Source of the DNA: Spirochaetales bacterium
Lineage (GTDB): Bacteria > Spirochaetota > Spirochaetia > Sphaerochaetales > Sphaerochaetaceae
Length of the DNA: 64,000 bases
Assembly (NCBI GenBank): GCA_028722305.1
Contig: JAQYHB010000018.1
Span: 1-64,000, forward strand
Reading direction: 5' to 3'
Shown: one piece after another, positions 48,085 through 55,124 of the stretch
How positions within the stretch are numbered: position 1 is the first letter of the stretch
Layout of the letters: the number at the start of each line of letters is the position of its first letter
Translations under genes and position numbers: made by a program
Notes under the pieces: generated by a model
The model's input: only the letters and a program-made list of their open reading frames with translations
Database searches by the model: none
What the model was told of the DNA's origin: nothing

Positions 48085-48992
48085 GCCCGCATGTCCTCTA
48101 CCGTGCCGAACGTCCGGAAGCATACGTCTGGATCATCCTTGAGAATCGCCTTGTTGAAGCCAGAGAGCGTATGTCCGGGACCCATCTCGTAAAACGCGTC
48201 GAATCCGTCTTTCCGCATCGCCCTGATGGTCTGCATCCAGAGCACCGGGCTGGTCGTCTGTTCCAGTACCAGGTTCCGGATCTGCTCCTTGTCGGTATGG
48301 GGCCTCGCATCGACGTTCAGGTAGACCGGCTTGGCCGCGTCATGCCACACGAGTTTGGCGAATGCTTCCTCCAAGGCTTTCCTCGCGCTCTCGAGGAGCG
48401 GCGTGTGGAAAGGTGCGCTCACCGGAAGAAGGACGCCGCGGACATGGTACTCTTTCAGGTATTCGAGCGCCCTTGCCACGGCTGCCGCCTCACCGGAGAG
48501 CACGGTCTGTTTGGGTGAGTTGTAGTTGGCTGGCAGCACGACTCCACCTGCCTTGCCGCAGGCTTTTTCCAGTAGTTCCTCTGGGCATTCCTTGATGGCG
48601 GCCATGGCTCCGGTTCCCTCGGGCACGGCGCTCTGCATGGCGTCGGCGCGGAACTGCACCAGCCTGAGCGCGTCTTCGAACGAAAGGACGCCGCTCGCGG
48701 CAAGGGCGACATACTCGCCCAGCGAGAAGCCTGCATATCCCTCTGCCTCATAGCCCTCCTTCCTTGCCGCTTGAAAGATCGCGTAGTCCACCGTGAATGT
48801 GCAGGGCTGGGTGTTGTGGGTGAGTTTGAGTTCCTCCTCTCTTCCTTCAAGGCAAAGTTTGGAGATGGGCCGGCCGAGCACTTGATCGGCGAGGGAGAAG
48901 ATCGCCTTGGATACGTCGTAGGTTTGGACATAGTCCCGTCCCATGCCCGGATACTGTGCTCCCTGTCCGCTGAAGAGAAAGGCTTGTTTCAT
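48081..48992 (-). CDS. fabD: Malonyl-CoA:ACP transacylase
   Basis: A 303-residue FabD-type acyltransferase. FSGQGAQYPGMG is near residue 6, the catalytic Ser in GFSLGEYVAL near residue 91, and the His in VSAPFHTPLL near residue 200. It loads malonyl units on a carrier protein. Two ATGs lie 6 bases apart (48998 and 48992); AAGGA spaces correctly with the second. It is the last gene of the minus-strand operon with the methyltransferase, chain-length factor and acyltransferase, and it meets the carboxyltransferase gene tail to tail. It could serve the cluster or also housekeeping fatty-acid synthesis, depending on other copies. Confidence 0.9.
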   Translation of the reverse strand: MKQAFLFSGQGAQYPGMGRDYVQTYDVSKAIFSLADQVLGRPISKLCLEGREEELKLTHNTQPCTFTVDYAIFQAARKEGYEAEGYAGFSLGEYVALAASGVLSFEDALRLVQFRADAMQSAVPEGTGAMAAIKECPEELLEKACGKAGGVVLPANYNSPKQTVLSGEAAAVARALEYLKEYHVRGVLLPVSAPFHTPLLESARKALEEAFAKLVWHDAAKPVYLNVDARPHTDKEQIRNLVLEQTTSPVLWMQTIRAMRKDGFDAFYEMGPGHTLSGFNKAILKDDPDVCFRTFGTVEDMRA

Positions 48993-49035
48993 ACGCATGT
49001 CCTTTACAAAGAGATATGCCGCCACAGGGCGGACT

Positions 49036-49806
49036 TCAATGAAGGTGCTCGCGCTCGTACTCGTCGAGCCTTTTCTGGAGGATGCCGGCGAGGGTGGACT
49101 GCATCGCCTTCGAATCCGCCCGGCTGTTGCCTGAGGGGAACAGCGGTTCATGGGCTTCGATCTGGTAATACCACCGTTCGGAAGGATTCACCCGCCAGAT
49201 CGGGTCATGCTTGCACAGACCCCGCTTGTCGTTGCCGAGGATCGAGACGGGGAGAACCGGGGCGTTGATCGCGCAGGCGAGATAGCTGACTCCGCGTTTG
49301 ATCTCGAGGTGCCTCGCATCCTTGGTGCGTGTCCCTTCGGGGAAGATGATCACGTTGTCACCCATGTCGATACACTCCTTGACCGCGTCCACCATCTCCT
49401 CCGGGACGTCGTCGTTCTTGATGTAGAGGAGGTTGATGATGGTGCCGACCCATGAGTGACCGAGCCCCGAGCGGACGACGCATGAGGCACCAGGCAACAA
49501 TCCGTAGAGAAGCACCACGTCGAGGAGGGAGGGGTGGTTCGGTGCGATGATCATACCGTGGTAGGCGGACAGTGCCTTGCGGTCGGCTTTGACGGAAATC
49601 TGTCCGGTGAGGATGAGGAAGCCGGAAAAGAGCCGCATGAGGAGCGAGACGAACCTCCTGCCTACCTGCTGGAAACGACTTTTGGGGTGAACAAGCAGGA
49701 AAAGCACGGGAAGCACGCCGAGCCCTATGGGTACGGCTCCGAGGCCGAACAGTACGAAACTCAATGGTTTGGCGATGGTCCGATACAGAAAGCCCAACCG
49801 TCTCAT
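49036..49806 (-). CDS. 1-acyl-glycerol-3-phosphate acyltransferase-like (PlsC family, ApeD-like)
   Basis: A 256-residue membrane-bound acyltransferase. N-terminal hydrophobic helices are followed by the catalytic H-x4-D as NHPSLLD near residue 89 and by FPEGTRTKD near residue 156. PlsC enzymes move acyl chains to glycerol lipids; APE clusters encode such a protein next to the chain-length factor. The ATG at 49806 is preferred over 49812, since AAGGG lies 6 bases before the former and abuts the latter. It overlaps the preceding gene by 4 bases. Confidence 0.87.
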   Translation of the reverse strand: MRRLGFLYRTIAKPLSFVLFGLGAVPIGLGVLPVLFLLVHPKSRFQQVGRRFVSLLMRLFSGFLILTGQISVKADRKALSAYHGMIIAPNHPSLLDVVLLYGLLPGASCVVRSGLGHSWVGTIINLLYIKNDDVPEEMVDAVKECIDMGDNVIIFPEGTRTKDARHLEIKRGVSYLACAINAPVLPVSILGNDKRGLCKHDPIWRVNPSERWYYQIEAHEPLFPSGNSRADSKAMQSTLAGILQKRLDEYEREHLH

Positions 49807-50468
49807 ATCCATCCCTTGCCAATCAATGTCTTCAGCAGTCCTTCTTCCGTAGTCAGCGCATCGAGGAATCCCGCATCCAGTTCCCGTTCCGTAGCCCGGC
49901 TGGTCAGTTTGAGCGCGTAGACGAACGGTTCGGTTCCTCCACCCTGGTGGATGGCGACATACTCGTCGGGAATCGCTTCCTCGCAGATGATGATGACCAC
50001 TTCATCCCGCCGGCCACTGACCAGCGGGGCTATCGCGGTGAGGAATCCGCTTTTCACTTCGTTATGGCTGCCGAACATGCAGGAATAGGGCCTGTCCTGC
50101 TTCAGCAGGATGGTTGCCATGGCCATCGGGGCGTTGAATACCGAATAAGAGAATGTGGCGGGATGGATTTCCTTTTCCACGTGGTACTCGCGCTCGAGCG
50201 CGAACTGCTGGTCGGCCTCGCCGATTGAGGAAATGAAAAAAAGCATGGAATCCTCGGCAAGCGGGAGCATGGCGTGAAGGGCGTGGGTGGTCATACGGAT
50301 CATCTGGTTCATCCGTCTGAGGCTTTTGGCGTTCAGGTATTCCATAGGGGGATTCTCCTTGCTGAACGGAATCTTCCCTTCGCCTGCGACCCAACGCTTC
50401 CATGCCGCGCCGTCCATGCCTGGAGCCCATTTGAAAGAGCTTTCGAGATAGATTCTCCGTTTCAACAT
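49803..50468 (-). CDS. Ketosynthase-like chain-length factor (ApeC-like)
   Basis: A 221-residue protein resembling the N-terminal half of ketosynthases (Ketoacyl-synt_2 type). It shows MFFISSIGEADQQF near residue 74, ATFSYSVFNAPMAMA near residue 102 and EVVIIICEEA near residue 150. The position of the catalytic Cys is not conserved, so it should be a non-catalytic partner that sets chain length. The usual partner is an ApeO-like ketosynthase, here encoded at 43023 on the other strand. It overlaps the methyltransferase gene by 7 bases and the acyltransferase gene by 4. Confidence 0.85.
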   Translation of the reverse strand: MLKRRIYLESSFKWAPGMDGAAWKRWVAGEGKIPFSKENPPMEYLNAKSLRRMNQMIRMTTHALHAMLPLAEDSMLFFISSIGEADQQFALEREYHVEKEIHPATFSYSVFNAPMAMATILLKQDRPYSCMFGSHNEVKSGFLTAIAPLVSGRRDEVVIIICEEAIPDEYVAIHQGGGTEPFVYALKLTSRATERELDAGFLDALTTEEGLLKTLIGKGWI

Positions 50469-51553
50469 GGCGTGAATTCCATGAGCGAGTAGCTGAAGAC
50501 ACCAAGGTTGTGGTGGCAGCAGGAGAGCTTGACTCCACCCCGTTCGATGGCAGTAACGATGTCCTGATAGTTGTACATTCTGCTATTTCCATTGGCCATG
50601 GTGGCAAAATAGAGGCTTGTCGCCTGTAGAGTGAAGGTCGAGGCACGGTATTTTTGTTCATCGAGTAATGGTTCCAGCACGAAAATCCGGGTCTCGGCTT
50701 TTGCCGCCGAGGCTACCTTGCGGATGATCCTCGTGATTTCTCCCTGGCTGAAGCAGTCAAGGAACTGGCTCATCCATACCACGTCCGCTCCCTGCGGAAA
50801 TGTGGTCTCCGGGTCCAGCACATTGCAGACCTCGTAGTCGACGCGTTCGGCGTACCCAGCCTGTTCCACGTTCTTACGGGCCATGTCGACCTGTCCGGGA
50901 AGGTCGATGATGGTGACCTGTACCTTGGGGTCGTAGGTGCAGCAACGAAGCGCCCATTTGGCGGTATTGCCACCGATATCGAACAACCGTCCGACCGGGC
51001 GGGAGAAGACAATAGGGAGCGCTTCGGGCATGATGTGGTCGCTGTAGTAATGGTCGAAGCCGAACCAGCTTTTCTGTGCCTTCGGAGGGAGGTGGGAAAG
51101 GGCTTCGTAAATGGTGTGCCACTGGTTCCCGAAAGCCTTGAGTCCTTCGGGTCTTTCCCGCTTGATGGAATCGACCAGCTTGTCGGCTCCCGGCCAGCAG
51201 ATGTCCTGCATGAAGTCCAGGTTTGCCTTGGTCAGGCCGTCTTCCAAGAAGAAATAGCCTACCTTGCCGAGGGTGAAGTGGCGCGCGCTTTCATTTGGCG
51301 CAAGCTTCAGGATTCCCAGCGCGAGGCCCATCTCGGTCAGGACGCCGATTCCATAGGGGGAGACATGACATTGTCCAGAGAGTTCCTCTTGCGTGATTCC
51401 CCCTTCGCCGCTATCGCCGACCTTCTCCAGGATGCCGAGCTTCAGCAAGGCGTAGGCCGCCTGAAAGCAGTAGGGACCGAAACAGATTTCCTGCGCCTTG
51501 GCCCGTGCCTCCAAAGCCGAGATCTTGTCGTTTGTGTAAAAGTCAAATTCCAT
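50462..51553 (-). CDS. SAM-dependent O-methyltransferase (ApeB-like)
   Basis: A 363-residue class I methyltransferase of the two-domain small-molecule O-methyltransferase type. A winged-helix dimer domain lies in the N-terminal third (ITQEELSGQCHVSPYGIGVL). The SAM motif I is LFDIGGNTAKWAL near residue 183, followed by VTIIDLPGQVDMARKNV near residue 208 and ADVVWMSQFLDCFS near residue 254. In APE pathways such an enzyme methylates the hydroxyl of the aryl head. It is the first cluster gene on the minus strand, 23 bases after hflX, with AAGGGG before the ATG. Confidence 0.88.
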   Translation of the reverse strand: MEFDFYTNDKISALEARAKAQEICFGPYCFQAAYALLKLGILEKVGDSGEGGITQEELSGQCHVSPYGIGVLTEMGLALGILKLAPNESARHFTLGKVGYFFLEDGLTKANLDFMQDICWPGADKLVDSIKRERPEGLKAFGNQWHTIYEALSHLPPKAQKSWFGFDHYYSDHIMPEALPIVFSRPVGRLFDIGGNTAKWALRCCTYDPKVQVTIIDLPGQVDMARKNVEQAGYAERVDYEVCNVLDPETTFPQGADVVWMSQFLDCFSQGEITRIIRKVASAAKAETRIFVLEPLLDEQKYRASTFTLQATSLYFATMANGNSRMYNYQDIVTAIERGGVKLSCCHHNLGVFSYSLMEFTPC

Positions 51554-51576
51554 GGGTGCCCCTTGTCCGTTCCATG

Positions 51577-52854
51577 TTACACGGTATGGTTCAGGAAAGG
51601 AATGAGCATTTGCGCGAGTTGCGGGTTTCGGACCCTGACCGTGGCGCGCACTCCCGTGCCCGAGTACTCGATGCTGAGGATCTGCGCTTCGCGACGCAGC
51701 CTGGCTACCAGGTCGTAACGGTCTTCGGGGATTGTGCAGCTCCAGGTGGGAGAGAGTTCGTGAAGCAGGTTGCTGATTTCCCTCTCCAGCTGGGGGATGC
51801 CATCTCCTGTGAGGAGCGAGCCCGTGACCACATGGGTTTCCAGAGAGGAGAGCCTGATGGTGGAGAATTCGTCGTGCTCCTTGTCCATCTTGTTGATGAA
51901 GAGGATGCGCGGTTTGTCCTGCGCCCCAAGCTCCTCAAGAACCTGCAGCGTGGTCTGATAACAGGCCAGTATGCTTGGGTGCGAGGCGTCCGAGACCAGG
52001 ATCAGCAGGTCGGCGTCGAGCGCTTCTTCCAGGGTGCTTTTGAAGGAGTCGACGAGGGTGGTAGGCAAGTTGCTGACAAAGCCGACCGTGTCGGTCAGGA
52101 GAAAGCTTTCTCCTCCGCTAATCTTCACCAGACGGGTAGTCGGGTCGAGGGTGGCGAAAAGCTTGTCCTCGGCAAGCGTCGCTCCTTGGCTGAAGTGGTT
52201 CAGCAGGGTTGATTTGCCGCTGTTGGTGTAGCCGATGATGGCAACGTGGGGAATCGGGCTTTGGGCACGGCTTCGGGTCTGCTGTGCCCGCTCCTTATCG
52301 ACCTCTTGGAGCCGTTGCTGCAACTTGGTGATTTTCTCGGCGATGCGTCGCTGGTCGATTTCCAGCTGGGTCTCGCCTTGGCCGCGGTTGCTGAAGCCTC
52401 CGCCACGCTGCTGGGAAAGCTGGCCTTCCCGTCCGGCCAAACGGGGACGCAGGTAGCAGAGTCTGGCAAGCTCGACCTGCAGCTTCGCCTCTTTGGTGCG
52501 AGCCCTGGCGGCGAAGATTCGCAGGATCACCTCTTCCCGGTCGATGACGGGGATGCCCCACGCCACTTCCAGGTTGCGTTGGACACGCGGCTTGACCGCT
52601 TGGTTGAAGATGACCAGGTCTGCTCCGGTAGCGTCGATTTCCTCGGCGATTTCCGCCACTTTCCCCTTGCCGATCAGGGTGGCGGGGTTGATTTCCCGGA
52701 TGGTGATTGTCTCATGGCTGACCGGAACGACATCGATGCTTTCGACCAGACTGTCCAGCTCTTGGGTGGCAAGGGCGGTCAACGCCTGGTCGTCCCCCTG
52801 AAAGAGGAGCGTGAAGAGCAAAGCCCTTTGGGGCTCAGGCTTGGTTTCGTACAT
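51577..52854 (-). CDS. hflX: GTPase HflX
   Basis: A 425-residue ribosome-associated GTPase. The N-terminal HflX domain (NPATLIGKGKVAEIAE) is followed by a coiled coil with RGQGETQLEIDQRRI and the G domain: G1 GYTNSGKST near residue 214, G3 DTVGF near residue 260, G4 NKMD near residue 327. HflX splits stalled ribosomes under stress. TACAGT lies 6 bases upstream of the ATG and GAGGA 12 bases upstream, so start-site use is unclear. The APE-type methyltransferase follows in the same direction after 23 bases without a clear promoter, so hflX may head that operon. Confidence 0.95.
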   Translation of the reverse strand: MYETKPEPQRALLFTLLFQGDDQALTALATQELDSLVESIDVVPVSHETITIREINPATLIGKGKVAEIAEEIDATGADLVIFNQAVKPRVQRNLEVAWGIPVIDREEVILRIFAARARTKEAKLQVELARLCYLRPRLAGREGQLSQQRGGGFSNRGQGETQLEIDQRRIAEKITKLQQRLQEVDKERAQQTRSRAQSPIPHVAIIGYTNSGKSTLLNHFSQGATLAEDKLFATLDPTTRLVKISGGESFLLTDTVGFVSNLPTTLVDSFKSTLEEALDADLLILVSDASHPSILACYQTTLQVLEELGAQDKPRILFINKMDKEHDEFSTIRLSSLETHVVTGSLLTGDGIPQLEREISNLLHELSPTWSCTIPEDRYDLVARLRREAQILSIEYSGTGVRATVRVRNPQLAQMLIPFLNHTV

Positions 52855-52919
52855 GCCGCAACTGTATCCTCTTTTCCGGTAAAAGGGAATCAGTTCGTAA
52901 CTGCTTTTGAAACTGGCAA

Positions 52920-52948
52920 TTGTCCCGAAAGGGTGATTGTGGTAGTAT
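52920..52948 (+). promoter_or_regulatory. ychF promoter
   Basis: TTGTCC (52920-52925), 17 bases, TAGTAT (52943-52948), then AAGAGGTGG and the ATG at 52980. It is divergent from hflX. Confidence 0.65.
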
Positions 52949-52979
52949 GGCCTCGCAATATGTTTTCAAGAGGTGGCTC

Positions 52980-54089
52980 ATGGGTCTGAATTGTGGTATC
53001 GTCGGCCTTCCCAACGTTGGTAAGTCGACTATTTTCTCTGCGATTACGGCAGCTCCCGCGGAAATCGCCAATTATCCGTTCTGCACGATTAATCCGAATG
53101 TCGGTATCGTCAATGTGCCCGATGCGAGACTGGATCGGATCAAGGAAATCATCCCGCCGCAGCGGTTGATTCCCGCCACGTTCGAGTTCGTCGATATCGC
53201 CGGTCTTGTCAAAGGCGCCAGCAAGGGCGAGGGGCTTGGCAACCAGTTCCTGGCCAACATCCGAGAGGTGGGGGTCATCGCACATGTTGTGCGTTGCTTC
53301 GAGGATCCCGATGTCATCCATGTCAACAACAAGATCGACCCCGCAAGCGATATCGATACAATCAACACCGAGCTGGCTCTGGCGGACTTGGAGACGGTGA
53401 CCAACCGCATGGCCAAGGACGTGAAGCTGGCTCGCACCGCCCAGGGTGACTTGAAGAAGAAGATGAGTGTCTACCTGCCATTGATGGAACAGGTGAAGAA
53501 GCAGCTGGAGGATGGCAAGGCTGTCCGGGTGATGAATCTGACCGATGAGCAGAAAGACCTGCTCTATGACCTGCACCTGATTACCATGAAGCCGGTCATC
53601 TATGTCTGCAACACCGATGACGAGCATGTTGTCTCTGGCAACGAGTATACCAAGGTCGTCCAGGAAATCGCCGCCAGCGAGCATTCCGACGTAGTGGTGC
53701 TCAGCGGCAAGACGGAGAGCGAGATTTCCCAACTGGACAACCCCGCCGACCGCAAGGATTTCTTGGAGTCGATTGGTCTTGCGGAGTCCGGTTTGAACCG
53801 TCTGATCCGCAGCGCCTACCACATCATGGGCCTGAGGACCTTCTTCACCGCTGGTCCGGACGAGGATCGCGCTTGGACGTTCCGTGCTGGGATGAAAGCT
53901 CCGGAGACAGCCGGCATCATCCATACCGACTTCCAGAAGGGGTTCATCAGGGCCGAGGTCTACAGTTGCGAGGACCTCTTCGCCTATGGTAGCGAGGAGA
54001 AGATCCGCGAGGCGGGTAAGCTCCGCTCCGAGGGCAAGGAGTACGTGGTGCAGGATGGGGACGTCATGCACTTCCTGTTCAACAAATAA
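52980..54089 (+). CDS. ychF: Redox-regulated ATPase YchF (OLA1 family)
   Basis: A 369-residue Obg-family P-loop protein that hydrolyses ATP rather than GTP. It has GLPNVGKSTIFSA at residue 8, DIAGLVKGASKGEGLGNQF near residue 72, a central coiled coil, and a C-terminal TGS domain (GFIRAEVYSCEDLFAYG). ATG 52980 follows AAGAGGTGGCTC; the longer frame from 52920 overlaps the promoter. It binds ribosomes and affects oxidative-stress response in other bacteria. It is a single-gene unit with a terminator at 54113. Confidence 0.96.
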   Translation: MGLNCGIVGLPNVGKSTIFSAITAAPAEIANYPFCTINPNVGIVNVPDARLDRIKEIIPPQRLIPATFEFVDIAGLVKGASKGEGLGNQFLANIREVGVIAHVVRCFEDPDVIHVNNKIDPASDIDTINTELALADLETVTNRMAKDVKLARTAQGDLKKKMSVYLPLMEQVKKQLEDGKAVRVMNLTDEQKDLLYDLHLITMKPVIYVCNTDDEHVVSGNEYTKVVQEIAASEHSDVVVLSGKTESEISQLDNPADRKDFLESIGLAESGLNRLIRSAYHIMGLRTFFTAGPDEDRAWTFRAGMKAPETAGIIHTDFQKGFIRAEVYSCEDLFAYGSEEKIREAGKLRSEGKEYVVQDGDVMHFLFNK

Positions 54090-54112
54090 GAGCCCACCAG
54101 AAAAGAGCGGAC

Positions 54113-54143
54113 GAAAGGACTGCTGTGAAGGCGGTCCTTTTTC
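54113..54143 (+). terminator. ychF terminator
   Basis: GAAAGGAC (54113-54120) pairs with GTCCTTTT (54134-54141) across a 13-base loop and runs into the T tract. Confidence 0.75.
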
Positions 54144-54274
54144 GTATCTGGCCGTTGAAGGGACGAAGATTCAGGCTGTTTGACAAAACGGCATGTCGCG
54201 TACAGACAATGGAAGTACGATCGAACGAAATTCCGACGTCCTTGAGCTCGTGGGCGTCTGTGCAGGGAGGGAGA

Positions 54275-54432
54275 ATGCATGATAGGGATATTGCGGAGAA
54301 ACAGCTGTTCGACTACGACGACGTGTTCGCCGACATCATCTCCTATACGGAGATTTCCACCCCAAGCGGCTGAAAGAACTCAAGGAGCAGAGGGATCAGA
54401 GGTTGGATGATGACCATTTCAGTTCCAGCTGA
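54275..54432 (+). pseudogene. Rpn-type PD-(D/E)XK nuclease/transposase, internally deleted remnant
   Basis: MHDRDIAEKQLFDYDDVFADII after a good ribosome site (GGGAGG), read here in two parts, is the start typical of the Rpn recombination-promoting nuclease/putative transposase family. The frame then breaks, and the following bases, read in another frame, give YGDFHPKRLKELKEQRDQ and end at the TGA at 54430. Most of the middle of the gene is missing. The stretch 54144-54274 between it and ychF holds nothing else I recognise. The remnant overlaps the end of the minus-strand lipoprotein gene by 14 bases. Confidence 0.65.
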
Positions 54433-55117
54433 CCGAGGCGTCAATCGGGTGCTGCAATAACAGTACATCAATCAGCGGGAAGGTAAATGATGCAGTATAT
54501 GCGCTTTCCTTCTGCATATTCGACACGGAAGCGATTGGTTTCGGGGTGTCGATTTTGATGGTGAAGGAACTCGTCCTCACTGCTTCGGGAGCTTCGTCTC
54601 CCAGCATGAACGAGAGCATGTCCAGGTATTCTTCCTCGCTGATGCCTTGGTTGAACCGGGGACCGAAGGGTTGGAAGTCGTCGCTGGAGAGGATTGGTAC
54701 GATTTTCTCCAATTCCGGATAGTTGTCAATCGAGAGGTGAAGATTCAAGGTCTGGTCCTTCAGGGTCAGGATATCCTGGCCGGGGCTCCCTCCCAGCGCT
54801 TCGACGAGACCTTGGATGTCGTGAAAGGTGAAGAAGAGCATGTAGCTCCGCTCGCCGACTTTTTCGAGCTCGAGGTTGTCGACTCCGCTTCCCCCTCGGA
54901 AACTCTCCGCCATCTCCTCCATCAGCCGGTCGACGGAAATTTCCGGGTCGTCCGGGTCGCTGAACGTGTCGAAGTCTTTCGCCACATCGACGAAGAACGG
55001 CTCGGTCCGCACATAACTGGTGGCGACATGCTCGCCGTCTGCCTGCCTGATCGAGAGCTGTTGGGTCACCGTGCAGCCCGCGAGAAGCAGGCAGGTGGCT
55101 AGAAGAAGTTCGCGCAT
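54419..55117 (-). CDS. Lipoprotein of unknown function
   Basis: A 232-residue lipoprotein (MRELLLATCLLLAGC, Cys15 in the lipobox LLAGC). The mature part is acidic with a mixed helix/strand pattern (SVDRLMEEMAESFRGG, ILSSDDFQPFGPRF) and ends in SVSWN. I recognise no family. The ATG at 55117 begins 7 bases after the stop of the radical SAM gene, so the two are very likely co-transcribed. The TATAAT just upstream overlaps that stop codon and is probably chance. Confidence 0.7.
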   Translation of the reverse strand: MRELLLATCLLLAGCTVTQQLSIRQADGEHVATSYVRTEPFFVDVAKDFDTFSDPDDPEISVDRLMEEMAESFRGGSGVDNLELEKVGERSYMLFFTFHDIQGLVEALGGSPGQDILTLKDQTLNLHLSIDNYPELEKIVPILSSDDFQPFGPRFNQGISEEEYLDMLSFMLGDEAPEAVRTSSFTIKIDTPKPIASVSNMQKESAYTASFTFPLIDVLLLQHPIDASVSWN

Positions 55118-55124
55118 AGGCCAA

